Made by a program: the position numbers and the translations under genes
In this document: in pieces, positions 36,801 to 48,779 of the stretch
How the letters are laid out: every line of letters begins with the position of its first letter
How positions within the stretch are numbered: position 1 is the first letter of the stretch
Source: Epichloe hybrida
Taxonomy: Eukaryota > Ascomycota > Sordariomycetes > Hypocreales > Clavicipitaceae
Assembly (NCBI GenBank): GCA_019022495.1
Contig: JAFEKR010000008.1
Span: 1,674,001-1,738,000 of the forward strand
Reading direction: 5' to 3'
Length of the DNA: 64,000 bases
Notes under the pieces: generated by a model
Seen by the model: the letters and a program-made list of their open reading frames with translations, nothing else
What the model was told of the DNA's origin: nothing
Database searches by the model: none

Positions 36801-38623
36801 ATGGGCTCGACTCCAGAGCAGACGGCTCTGCTGGATGGCTTCCTGCAGCCCATGAGCATTGACATTGAAAAGTGCCACGTGCTCTCCCAACGATTCTTGC
36901 AGAACTTCATGCAACTCGCCGCCGATTCCCTCGACCAGTTTCTGCCCACTCCCATCTCAGAATCCATTTTGCGCCCTGTCGCAGACCACGGCCATGGCAG
37001 GTGAGCTTTTCTTCTTATTTTCTTCCATGTCTTTGTATCTTGATGCTATTCCGTGCTGTCTACCACGCAAGCTTTCAGTTCTTCCAGAGCAATTTCCCAT
37101 GCATTTTTATACCATTGTCTCGGAGACATGTCCCGTTGACTGACGTATATTCATCTAGACATCTCGCCATTGACATGTAAGCACTGGCATCACCAGGAAA
37201 GGAGGTACACTGTTTCCTCCAACTAACATGGTACATACCCAGTGGTGGGACGAACTTGCGAGTTGGCTTTGTAGAGTTGTCTACGAGCAAGCCTCACGGT
37301 CTGGGGACGAATGGGACGCTTGACGCTAGTGGTCGTGACCTCGGCGGACAGTCCTCATCAGCTTGGCCTTCAGGTCGTCTACAGCGGCACTTGGAGAAGT
37401 CGTGGCCCATTGCTAATCACTTGAAGAATAACAATGCTGACGGCTTGTTTCTTTGGATTGGCGAATGCATAGCTGAGGTCGTAGAAGAAGGCTGCCGCGA
37501 ATTCAACCTCGCACGAGATGCACCAATCCCTCTGGGGGTGACGTTTAGTTTCCCTGTGGAACAACCCTCCTTAGACAGGGCCGTCATAAAATCAATGGGG
37601 AAAGGGTTCGCCGTCTCTCCCAATATTGATCTGGGCGTCCGCCTGAGAGACGCCTATGATAAACATCGCGGCACCAACCTTCCCCCAGTTTACGTGGCTG
37701 CCATCACGAATGACTCGGTGTCTACTCTTGTCTCGTTTATATTCAACTATGACGGGATGGCACACCGTCGTGCAACCATGGGGCTGATTTTGGGAACCGG
37801 CAGTAATGCTACCATACCCGTCAAGTTGAGCATGCTCCATCCCAACAAACGACCCCGAAACGTCAACGTTTTGCCGGGCGAGAAGGTGGAAAACGCCAAG
37901 ATTGCGGTAAACACGGAGTGGAGTATCAACGGAACGGCGCCACCGATGCGAGATTTGGGGTTGATCAATGCGTGGGACGACAAGCTGAGTGGGCAAAACG
38001 AGAAGCCTGGCTTTCAGCCGCTCGAGTACATGACAGCTGGGAGATACCTTGGGGAACTCGGACGCATCATGCTGCTCGACTATTTAATCGGGACACTCAA
38101 GGTATCACGGAATTCTCTACCTTCCGGGATGTTGCAGCAGGACAGTCTGACGACGACGTTTCTGAGCCACTTCAAACCATTGGACTCAGCTACTCTTTTA
38201 CCAATACTGCGTAAAGAATTTCCTGAGTCACCTGAATCCGGCTTTGCCTGGACGGAACATCACGCCGAGGCTCTTTATCACATCGCCAAGGCAATCGAGG
38301 TGAGGGCTGCGGGGATCATAGCTGCAGCCATCCTTGCCCTGCTTACCATCGGAGGAGAGCTCCCCGCAGAAGAAGAAGAGGAGGATGCGTCAATGGCAAG
38401 CCCGGCCATGCGTGAATTGGGGGTGGGTTACACAGGAGGCTGCGTTGTCCACTTCCAGGACTACCTGGCGGACTGTCAAGCCTTTATAGATGGACTGGTG
38501 CGAAGAAGGTTCGGGACCGGGACACAGCTGTCCGTGGTCATGAGTCCCTGTCATGACGGGGGCATCACCGGAGCTGGCATACTGGTCGCAGCGGCACTGT
38601 CGAGCCAAAGGTCACGGACCTGA
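36801..38623 (+). CDS. Atypical hexokinase-like protein (HxkC/HxkD-XprF type)
   Basis: Hexokinase-fold protein of the divergent fungal group that includes Aspergillus HxkC and XprF/HxkD, which act in regulation or protease control. Exons 36801-37000, 37159-37176 and 37243-38623 give 532 residues. The middle exon is only 18 nt and completes the phosphate-1 motif HLAIDIGGTNLRVGF. Retained features are FSFPVEQ, catalytic Asp230 in ITNDSVSTL, and NTEWS. Changed features are MGKGF where active enzymes have WTKGF, and GTGSNATIPVKLS where they have GTGxNAxYxE, so a glucose-binding Glu is absent. An acidic insert EEEEEDAS precedes the C-terminal helix and phosphate-2 region. Weak or no sugar kinase activity is inferred. 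Confidence 0.82.
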
Positions 38624-39560
38624 TGAGTGACGGGGGGTTAGGCCTGGCTACCAGGGTTCTATCCCGAGAATATGTATTCCGTATGAAGAAGAAAAGGGAG
38701 TTACATAGCACTACAAGGATATACCTGCATGGCAAAGATTGGGACATGCTGTGCAAGGCTAGGGATAGGGAGCACAAGCAGCACCGCTCGGACGGCAATA
38801 GGATGGCGTCTCGAGAAGGCCACGGAGAAGTCGGTAGGAATTGGCAAATCAAAGCCGCAGAAGGAGGATATACCCAATGCGATCAATGGAACACAGCATA
38901 TGCGGGCCGCAACCTGCATTCCGCAACCTATCAAGGGGACCCGTGTGCATACAGACGATGGCGAAACAAGCGAAATCAATGTCCCAGTTCAGTGGTCTCA
39001 GATGGTAGTCTTTTGGATCAGCTTTGTCATCATGATCCGCGGCGGATGGAGAAGGCGGGGGAAGACTTTCCTTTTGGACCGGTCTGTCACTGCCGCAGCC
39101 ACAGCCGCAGTCACATCCGCAGTCACATCTGATGATGCGCTTATTATTTCGGGGTCGAATGTGCCGGGATTCGGTGTTTATCCCCTTGCAATTTTCCCTT
39201 GTGGTAAAACAGCTGCTGATTGAGAGAGTTCATTCTCTCCTCACCGCCTCCATATAAAAATATAACCATGTTCCTCTTCCCCTTCCCCTTCCCCCTCACT
39301 CCTCTGCTCCGATACACTTTGGCCGTGATCCTATTGCGACTGACCTAGCTCACCTCACTCGACGCAAGGTGGGCCAAGAAGCAAGTTGTCGCGCCGTCTC
39401 TCCGGACCGGATAGTCAAGGATAAGTCTGGTGAGCGAGGAAGCGAGGAAGGACGTCGGTGGGAAGTTGCCACCCACGGCGTGCTTGCCACAACCTGCCTG
39501 CCACAATTACAACCCTGCCTGCCACAGCCCGCCTGCCACAACCTGCTTGCCACAACCATC
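38624..39560. other. Intergenic region and repetitive leader of MFS gene
   Basis: No gene is supported; a 169-codon frame beginning at the preceding stop has no recognisable content. A TATA-like atataaaaatata lies near 39253, and 39480-39560 consists of degenerate cctgccacaa repeats that lead up to the start codon. Confidence 0.5.
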
Positions 39561-42170
39561 ATGGCAGCTTCACACAACGGCATACACAACGGCATACACA
39601 ATGGCGCACACAATGGTGCACACAATGGCACACACAATGGCACCCCCCCGAGTGCCTTGCCGGTACCTGTCCCGCAGCACATCAACCGTCACGGTCAGAA
39701 TCACCATTACCATCACAACCCTGGCTGCCATGACCAAGGTGAAGACGGCCCCGACTTCGACATGCTGTCTCGGTCCGTGCCGCCCACAGGCCCCCTCCTG
39801 GAGCCAGAGCCAGCCGATCTGGCCATGCTCCGGCCCGTCATGTCCAATGCCTCTCTCGAGAGCAGACACCGAGACCGAGACCGAGGCCGAGACCGAGGCC
39901 GAGACCGATACGGTGAACAGGGCATCGCCGCATCGAGACGAAATGCCTCGGAACGATCCCCCCTCCTCCATCCCCGGGGGTCCTCAACTGCCTCCAACCT
40001 CTCGACGTGCTCCCACTTGACTGACGGCGAGCCACCGCTCTTCTTGAACGGCATACCCCGCGGCCGTTTCTGGTTCATCTTCTCGCAGATCCTCATGGCC
40101 CAGTTCATAGGATGCTTCGACGGCACCATCATGGCATCCTCCCACCCCGTCATCACGTCGTACTTTGGCGCCGCAAACTCGGCCTCGTGGCTCTCCACGG
40201 CGTTTCTGCTCACATCCACTGCGTTTCAACCGCTCCTGGGCCGTCTGTCCGATGCCATAGGTCGGAAGCCCTTATTCCTGGGGACCATCTCCGTCTTCAC
40301 TGCCGCCACGCTGTGGTGTGCTCTTGCGAATAGTATCGAGTCCTTTATTGTGGCCAGGGCATTCTGTGGCCTCGGTGCTGGGGGGACTATGTCGCTTGGG
40401 AGCATCATTACGAGCGACTTGGTGCCTATTGAGTACGTCTGTCTTTCTCTCTTTTCTTTATCTCCGTTGCCATCTCTGAAGGAGAGGGGTGGGGGGAATG
40501 CAGATTTGAACTTGATTGAATTGACTTTGAGACCTTAAGACGACGAGGATCATATCAATCCTACATGAACATGGTATACGGCGTTAGTTCTGCTCTCGGT
40601 GCCGCCGTGGGAGGCGCCATGGCCGAGGCACTTGGCTGGCGATGGGAATTTGGCGTCCAAATTCCCCCGATGGTCATCTGTCTGTGTATTTCCGCTGTAG
40701 CTATCCCTGATGATTTGGGCATTCAAGGTGAGAGAAAGTCAGTTGTGCAGGCTATTAGGGAATTTGACGCCAAGGGATCTGTCCTGTTGACTTTATCTGT
40801 TTCGTTTCTGATCTTGGGACTGGTGCGTATGATGTTTTGTCTTCTCCCCCCCCCCCTCTCCTCTCTCTCTCTTTGTATAGGACTTATATAATTCCACCAT
40901 TCCGTATTCATGTTGATTCTGGTACACACGATACTAATCTTGGTATCAGAACCTGGGCGGAAACGTCTTTCCATGTGAGTACACTGTCAACGACAGCGAG
41001 AAACACAAACGCGTCGTGTCCTAACGCATACCAAAAAGACAACTAATTGTACGTACGCCTAGGGTCCCATCCGCTCGTCGTGGCCTCCCTCGTCATATTC
41101 ATCGTCTCCTTCCCCGCATTCATTTGGGTTGAATCGAGAGTCGACAAGCCCATCATGCCGCTGCATCTTGTTATACACTCGCCGCGGGCGAATCTGATTT
41201 TTTCCAATTTTTTCGCTGCGTTTCTAACCAACGCCATTTACTTCAATATGTGGGTTTTTCTCAATTCTTCTTCCTTTCTCCCCTTCTCTTTCTTTCCCTT
41301 TTTGAAAGAAAGAGCATCCTCATGACCTCTGAAACGAGTACACCATTATTCTCTATGTACTACCACATTGCGTTATTGTTTTATGTGCTCTCTTCGTTCC
41401 CATCAACATTTTCCATCGAGACGTTGGATCTCAACGTGCCACATCATCTTACAAATATTGGTTTTGTTATCTTTTATCATCATGGGGCTACTAATCAAAT
41501 GACTTGGAACAGCCCCCTGTACTTCCAAGCCGTCCTCCTCATGTCCGCCACCGACTCCGGCCTCCGTCTCGTCATCCCAACCCTCTTCTCCTCCATGGCC
41601 GGCGCCCTTACCGGCTTCGGCATCTCATGGACGAGGCGTCTGAAATGGCCTCTTGTGTGCGGCACAACCAGCTTCCTCGTCGGCACAATCTGTCTCGCCT
41701 CGCTGCGCCGTGATCTTCCCCCCCTTGCCTTCTTCCTCACACTGCTTCCGTCCTCGATAGGCGGCGGATTCCAATTCCCAGGGACCTTTATGGCCGTTCT
41801 TGCCTCGTCGCCGCAGTCCGAACAGGCCGTTGTGTCGAGCACGCTGATCCTCTGGCGGAGCGTCGGCATGGTCCTCGGCGTGGCCGTCAGCAGCCTGATT
41901 CTCCAAAACGCCCTGGTCTTCTACCTGAATGAGTTCGTGCAGGGGGAGCTCAAGGACGTCGTAATTGCAAAGGTCAGGTCCTCTGTCGAGGCTGTTGCCA
42001 AGCTGAATGACCCGTATCGAGAGCAGGTCATTAGGGGCTACGAGGCTGGCTTGCGCTTGACGTTTAGGTTTTGCGTTCTCGTCGCGGCGGCCAGTCTGTT
42101 GATTATTGTTCCTGTTAAACTGAACATGTTGCCATCTAGGACGAGTAAGCGACATCAGGGGCCTAAATGA
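39561..42170 (+). CDS. MFS transporter, 14-helix DHA2/Fnx1-Vba-like
   Basis: Proton-driven exporter of the major facilitator superfamily, closest in pattern to the Fnx1/Vba vacuolar basic-amino-acid and multidrug group. Exons 39561-40432, 40540-40822, 40950-40974, 41063-41249 and 41513-42170 give 674 residues. A long cytosolic N-terminus starts with six HNG[IAT] units encoded by near-identical 12-bp repeats and has RDRDRGRDRGRDR. Motif A is GRLSDAIGRKPLF. Motif C region follows as ALGAAVGGAMAEALGWRWEF. The third exon is only 25 nt (NLGGNVFP), and the last intron is long (263 nt). Vacuolar location is a guess from the family; multidrug efflux is the alternative. It converges on CEF1, 218 bp apart. 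Confidence 0.85.
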
Positions 42171-42388
42171 GGTTTGGGGGAAAGGGAGGACGCGGCGAAT
42201 GCGCGTGACGGGCAAATCGAGGATTATTGTGAGATTTATGATTCTTCTAGATTATTTATGGGAGCATAATGGTGGCAAAAAGCTTCGTGGCATGTGCGCG
42301 CTTAGTCGACATGTCTGCGTAATGAATTGATGATTGAAATGTAAATACTCGCCGTGTGCGTTGTGCCGCGCACAACCCTTCCAACCAC

Positions 42389-44833
42389 CTAGTGGTATCC
42401 GTTCGTCCCGGCTCCCCTCAGAGCATCCAACTCATCCCTCGCCTTCCTGTACTCCTCTTGCGCTTCCCTCTCCCGCCTAGTAACAAACATGACTTCGTCC
42501 CTGAGTGAAGCTAGCCGCCTCTCGATAGCGACATCTTCCGAGATGGCGAGCGTTTTGAACCCGCCTAGTGCATTTTTGGCCTTTTCCAGCGCATCCGTGG
42601 CGTTGCCCATCTTTTCCTTGAGCATCTTTTGGCGTTTTTGGTAGCCGCCAAGATGCAAGGCAAGCTTCTTTTCGAGCTTGGCGCCCTGTTCAGCCGATGA
42701 CATGATGGAGTCTTGAACGGCCTATTTTGTTCGAATTAGTTGGGACGTGAAACAGGGGATTGATTGTGAGGGTCTTATTTTGGGGGAGCTTGGGAAATAG
42801 CGCAAGAAGAATTGGAGAAGATGACTCACGTCAAAGGCAGTGCGCATGGCGTCCTCCTGCTCTTGCTCATCATCGGTGTAGCATCCTAGCCCTAGGAGCA
42901 GGGAGCTCTTTGCTCGACCATCGAACAAGGTCTGAATCTCTTGGGCAGAAGGTCGGGGCTTGGTTTCGGACAGGATCAGGAGGCGGGCGTCTGCGAGAGA
43001 GGCGTCGTCGAAGCGATCGAGGGTGCCGGGGGTACCCTTGACTTGTGAGCCGGGCATGGGGAATTTGGCTGCATCGTTGGCCATGAGCAAGGCTGTTTCT
43101 CTGGCAACCATGGCTTCCGCGGCGCTCTGGAGATGGTCTGCTTTCTTGAGCAGCGCTGCCAAGTCGACGACCAGCGGTCTCGGTAGTTCTCTCTGCATGA
43201 CTTGGGTTCTGCGTCGTCTCTCGAGCTCTTCCTCGGCTGCGCGTCTTCCTTGCTCTCTTCGGTCTCGCTCTGCGGCATCCTCTTCTTCCTGGGCGCTTCC
43301 CCCTCGTGCACCCTCTTGTTGCTCGTCGGGCATCTCAAACTCCCATTCCGTATCTTTTGGTTTGGGGAGCGAGGCAAGACCGGACCGCAACTGACTTCGC
43401 ATTGCGAGCTCGTGCGTTCTGATGTCGCGTGGTGTAGCGCCAACCGATGTATCGTCTTCTTTGTTCAAGGCGAATGTGTCGCGAGGCGTTCGCATGGGCG
43501 TCTGTCCGGGACGGCCTGGCGTGGCATCGACACCCTTGGCACGCAGGGGAGTCGCCAGGGGATTAGGAGTCGCCATGGTTTGTTTCCTTGGCGCAATGCC
43601 TTCAAAGCCCGTCGATCCTGCACCTTCTTGGAGAGGCGTGTTCTCGCCACCAAGAAGTACTGACTTGGTTTCATTCAGCGCCCGAATGTTGCGAATTTCG
43701 TTGGCGATGTGATCTTCTTGCTCGGGGGCTTTGGGGGTTCGAATAGGAGCATTGGTGTTTAGCGTCGAGTACGAGTTGACGAATCCTCTGGTGGCATCGT
43801 TATCACTTTCCCTCGCCACAGCATTGGCAGCCTCCCCTATTTTTCCCATCTTGATAATCTCCTCCAGCTCGCCTTCGCTCACCTGAGGTGCAGGCAGATT
43901 CAAAGCACGGCGCTTGCTGCTCTGCTCGGCTTCTCGGATCTTTTGCATCTGGCCAGCCTTGATTGCAGCCTTTTGCGACTCAGAAAGACCGTCCTTCTCG
44001 TTCTTTCTTCTCTTGCGGTCTCCGTCCTCCTCTTCGTCTCCCTTTCGTTTCGTTTGCAGGTTAAGCTTCTGAGGATCGAATGCCTTGCGCTGCAGTTCGT
44101 TCCGCGTGAGCTCCTCGGATGTGTCGTAAAACCCAGCTGCTGCCTTCTTCTCAAAGGGGATATCGGCATTATAGTCCATTTCTCCCTTTTTGCGCGTCGT
44201 GATTTTGATGTTGATGCCAGCAGTTTTGAGCTCCCGTCGCTTCTGCAGGGAAGCAATACGGCGAGACTCTTCTTGCTGGCGCTCTCTAGCTTTTCGCTTG
44301 GCCTTTTTACCCTGCGTGTTGGCTAGACGAGCGCGGGCTTCGCTCAACATTTCCTTCTCATCTTCGTCGAGATCGATAGTGTCAGGTCGGGCGGGCTTCG
44401 TTTCGGGATCGGGGTCAAGCTCGCCAGGGCGCAACCGTCTAACGTCGTCGGCGCTCGGTGCTTGCGTCTCGCCGCCATCTGGGCCCATCAGCCCTAAGCT
44501 AGACGACTCGCGGGCTTCGGCTTCGTCCAGTAGCTTTTGGTATCGCTCAAGGCACTGATTTGCAGTGCGACCGACGATGGGAGCAATGGTCCGCCATTGC
44601 GTCGGCATAATCTTGGCCAAGTGCAACAGCTTCTCATCTTCATCTTTGCTCCATTCGATCTTCTTGATACTAGGATCCAGCCACTCGTTCCATCGAGCTT
44701 TGCACTGCTTGGGTGTCTTGCGCGCCAACAGCGACGACACGCGTGCCCATTGATTCAGGCCATACTTGGAGACGGCAGCTTTGAGAATCTCATCCTCGAT
44801 GTTGGTCCAGACACCTCCCTTTACGACCGGCAT
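42389..44833 (-). CDS. CEF1: Pre-mRNA splicing factor CEF1/CDC5
   Basis: Core subunit of the Prp19/NineTeen complex, needed to activate the spliceosome. Exons 44833-42830 and 42721-42389 give 778 residues. Two Myb repeats ([36 protein letters not shown]) fill about residues 1-105, followed by a long charged coiled coil ([18 protein letters not shown]) and the family region [19 protein letters not shown]. Further on are repeated TP motifs ([20 protein letters not shown], likely phosphorylated) and a C-terminal coiled coil ([17 protein letters not shown]). The intron near the 3' end has a GTGAGT donor. The frame stays open upstream of the chosen ATG, but [11 protein letters not shown] is the conserved family start. 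Confidence 0.95.
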
Positions 44834-45062
44834 GGTGGCGACAGCTGAATGTTGCGCAAAAAAAGGGTTGCGGACAACTGCTCTCGAGCAGATCAGAATC
44901 CTGCCATTCGAGGATCTCGAAAGTGTTGGACCTTGAATGCTTTTGTCGCTCAGGCACTTTACGTGCTGAGTCAGCTGGTAAAGCATGCTGATTGGCAGAT
45001 TGCACTCCTCGCCAGCCCCACCAAGCTTCTACATACATGTACACGTTTACATATGTACAATA

Positions 45063-45345
45063 CACCCCCTGAATTATTTTACAAATCTACATGACAGGGG
45101 TAATCGAGCCATTTAGATATTAGTAAGGAGATAAAGGTAATAGGGGCTAGGATAATAGATACCTTAATTTCCTTATAACTTATATTAGAAATAATATATC
45201 TTTAAGTGACGCTTAATACCTTATATATTTTCCTTATATCTTTTTAAAATAATACAGGGGTTAAATTACATATATAGCTGATTATAGCTGTTAGCAAGGG
45301 ATGAATAACTGGGGCATGTAGATTTGTAAAATAATTCAGGGGGTG
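45063..45345. mobile_element. MITE-like element with 33-bp terminal inverted repeats
   Basis: Bases 45061-45093 are the exact reverse complement of 45315-45347, with a TA at each outer edge. If that TA is the target duplication, the element is 283 bp. The inner 220 bp are AT-rich, almost free of CpA, and carry no ORF. TA duplication and small size fit a Tc1/mariner-type MITE. It lies between the divergent CEF1 and MFS genes. Confidence 0.85.
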
Positions 45346-45901
45346 TACGGATTATTGTATGTACATGTAAAAGCAGGAGCGCCACACACGGTCGAACCGC
45401 GGCCCGCCGCCCCCAGCCCCAGTTTGTCGTTATCAGTTGCTAATTATGGATCCGTAACACAGAACAAGTTAGAGCCGTTTCCCCCGTTTCCCTGATGTAC
45501 AACGCCGTAATTATTAGTAAGTCGGTATCGTCGTCATTTCCATCCCTTCTCTCGGCCTCGGGGCTACTCATCGCTTGTCAACCCAAGCTCTCCCACTCCC
45601 TCGCCCTGTCTTCAGGCCAGACAGGTTTCTCCGTCATTGCTTATCACCTCTTCAAACGGATTGAGCCATCAATTCTTGACTAGGATTTGGGCATCGCTTT
45701 TCTGCGACATGAGACTATGAACGCAACCTTGCCACCACCTCACATTACCAAGGCTACCGTCTGGTTGGTTTGACAAGGAACTCTTTTCACCAGAATTTCA
45801 CCAGAATTTCAACTACGGCCATTGTCGAGCTGCTGGTCCCGTATCGCCTTGTCCCGGTTTCTAACGAATACAACAAAACCCTTGTCGACTCTCCCATAAA
45901 A
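45346..45901. promoter_or_regulatory. Upstream region of second MFS gene
   Basis: This is the 5' region of the MFS gene at 45902 and has no recognisable gene. Its left edge is the MITE, so the element may contribute to the promoter. Confidence 0.45.
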
Positions 45902-47886
45902 ATGGTGGCTCGTCGTTTCAGCTCGACGGCGCGAGACGAGCCTAGGATAAGTACAGACCCGCTTGGAGCGGAAGACGTGGAGGCCACTCGTCTGCTTGCG
46001 CCTGAATCCGGAGATGATGAGAACAGAGTGGCAACAGATGGTGCCAGCGGTGGTTGGGATGGTCTTGCCGATTTCAAGGATTTGCCCTGGTGGCGCCAAC
46101 CGTCCGTACGTCTTGTGCCGTCATTATCATCGCTGACCATCATGATCTGACCGTAAAGACGCAGGTTTTTTGGCTATTAGGTCCATACGCGATATTTACA
46201 CTGGCGTTTGGAAGTGTTATCGTCCCAAAATTAAATCTGTGAGCAAAGTCCACTTTCACATTCTCGTCCGGCAGTTGCCTCTTTTGAGTCGCCACCGACC
46301 AAAATTTGACCTTGATGCAATATAGTATACTCGATTTAGTCTGCCAGCAGTATTTCGCCAGTCAGAAGCTTCTGCATGCCAGTGAATCCTTTAGCCCAAT
46401 CGTTCTTGGAACCGACAATCCACAATGTAGAAATCCAGAGGTTCAAAAGCACGTCGCAACCTTCATGCTGGCCATGAACTTGTGTACCGGGCTGTTGAGT
46501 GCTTTCGCCGCTCCCAGGCTTGGACATCTGTCGGATCGATTTGGTCGTCGCCAGCTGCTCGCTCTTGCTTCCTGTGGTGGATTGCTGGGAGAGGTCATCA
46601 CGATTTTCGCGGCTAAATTCCCGCAGACTGTCGACTACCGTTGGTTGGTCCTCGGAGCTGTTTTTGACGGAGTGACTGGCTCTTTCACAGCTGGTAACAT
46701 CCTCACACAGTCTTATACCAGTGATTGCACACCACCTTCGAAGCGTGCTGTGGCTATCGGCTACATCCATGCCTGTCTCTTCACGGGTCTTGCTCTGGGC
46801 CAGTTTCTCGGTGGGGAGATCGTGAAACTGACGGGAAGCCTGGTGTCGATTTTTTATATCTGCTTGGTGGCTCACTCTATTTTCATCATTCTCGTGGGGT
46901 TTGTCATCCCAGAATCTTTGTCCAAGAAGAAGCAGCTTGCCGCCCAAGAAAAGCATCGCAAAGAAAAGCTCGAGCAGCGGCAACGGCCGACGTCCTGGAT
47001 TTCTTCGGTTCGCGAAAAGAACCCTTTCGCAGCTTTGTCAGTCCTCTGGCCTCGGGAACGCGGAACCTCCACAAGGTTACGCCTCAACTTGGTCGCTCTA
47101 GCAACGTGCGACATGATCATTATGGGAGGCGCCATGGCCGCTGGTCAAGTCATCATTTTGTATGCCCAGTATACCTTTAATTGGCAAACCCCTGAGTCAT
47201 CTCGGTTTATTGCCGCTGTCTCCATGGTTCGCGTTGTTGCCTTGATGGGCATGTTCCCCATTATCAACTATTTCTTCAGAACACGCCCTGCCGCCAAGAA
47301 AAGACGAGAGACTGGCGTCATCCCCCAGGACAAAAACGGCGGGGCCGATCATGTCGATATGTGGATACTCCGTTTTGCCCTTCTTTCAGATATTTTGGGC
47401 TACGTCGGATACACTTTGGCAAGAACCGCAGGTCTCTTCGTCGGCAGCGCCATGGCTACTGCATTCGGTGGTCTTGGTAGCGCAACCAGTCAGTCTGTTG
47501 TGACCAAGCATGTTCCTCATGATCGAGTTGGCAGAGTTCTTGGTGCCATCGGAATGCTGCAAGCGCTGGTCAGAGTCATCGGTCCAGTCGTATTCAATGG
47601 GCTTTACGCCGCAACTGTTGTTACTTACCCACAGGCAATCTTCGTCGCCCTCACAGGTCTTTTCAGCTTTGCTTTTCTTTGCACTTTCCTCGTCACGCCT
47701 CATGGTAAGTGCCGACGATTCCATCTCATACATGATTTGCTCTGATTCGCTAACGCGTGGCTTGCCCTAGTTCATTGGGGGGAGCATACGGAAGACGAGC
47801 AAGAGCCTCTCAATGGGCGAGTGCCTGATCCTTTCGGCACTGGAGTCGCCAATCTTCCCTTGAACGAGGACGAACTGCGATACTAG
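45902..47886 (+). CDS. MFS transporter, 12-helix, YCR023C/SLC46-like
   Basis: Membrane transporter of unknown substrate. Exons 45902-46105, 46165-46238, 46326-47704 and 47771-47886 give 590 residues. The N-terminal 65 residues are hydrophilic, ending in WDGLADFKDLPWWRQPS. Helix 1 begins VFWLLGPYAIF, motif A is RLGHLSDRFGRRQLLA, and a charged central loop (KKKQLAAQEKHRKEKLEQRQR) separates the halves. The C-terminus ends DELRY after an acidic tail. Two short early introns are typical of the family. Sequence resembles fungal transporters related to yeast YCR023C and animal SLC46; I would not assign a substrate. It is not similar enough to its two MFS neighbours to suggest local duplication. Confidence 0.83.
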
Positions 47887-48779
47887 TGAATCCTTTCCTA
47901 CATACATGCGTACCCTTTGTTCAATTAGTAGTAGCATTGGCGGAGCTTTGGAGTTTAAGGCACACTGCAATTTCGACTGCCCACAGAGCCATCTTTTAGA
48001 TTTTAGAAGAATAATGTATGCCCATGGCCACTTTATCGGAAATGTCACATAGGAGTGTGTTATACCGAGACAAGATGGTTGCATCACTGCGATATTAAAC
48101 TTTGATTGCTGTAGCTACTCGGCGGTCCACATTGAGTAATCCTGGATTCCTGGGAGAAGATTCGCACTTTGGTTTGATGATTTTGCTCGTTTATGCCGCG
48201 AAGCCATCATCAGCAACGACGCGAAACAACAACTAAAGTATTAACAGCAGTCAATCTAACGCACCTAGTTGGCACAGGAACGACTTGTGTGATGTGGGCT
48301 CCGTGCGAAGGCCACGCGATGCTTCCCCTTTCAAGCTTAATTCAAGAATTCCCTTACGGGTAAATCGTATGGTGCTATGCTATCGGTATGTATATGGCAC
48401 TCGCCGCGATTCCTACCAGTCTTGACTCGGTTCTTTCCTAGACTAAGACTCTAAGAGTGACGTTGAATTAATTTGGAGTCGAGTGGGGAGAGCATCCAGT
48501 CCAGTAAGCGCGGGCGATGGGATGTCTCAACCCTGGCCACTGAGTGCCATCCATCATCCATCAACCTCAGAACCAGCCTTCATCAACTCTCACCTCCATT
48601 CGCGCCGCGTTCATTAACCTTTACCACGCGGCAACCTGGTCACGAATTCCGTAGAAACTCGCCTCCGTAGTCTCGAAAGCCTCGGTAGTCTCGGTAGTCT
48701 CGGTACCCTCGGAAGCCTCGATAGCCTCGATATTGCATCGATTGATGCACGCAACTATTTGTCTTCTACAACCCATAGC
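47887..48779. other. Intergenic region, 0.9 kb
   Basis: No gene is seen. Near 48662-48735 there is a degenerate array of tcggtagtc/tcgatagcc units immediately upstream of the FHIT-like gene. Confidence 0.55.

Noticed and set aside
38623..39223. Frames of 165-169 codons after the hexokinase-like gene
   Set aside because: Two overlapping frames of equal length with no family resemblance; likely 3' UTR.
42960..44848. Several plus-strand frames of 90-153 codons
   Set aside because: They are antisense shadows of the CEF1 coding sequence.
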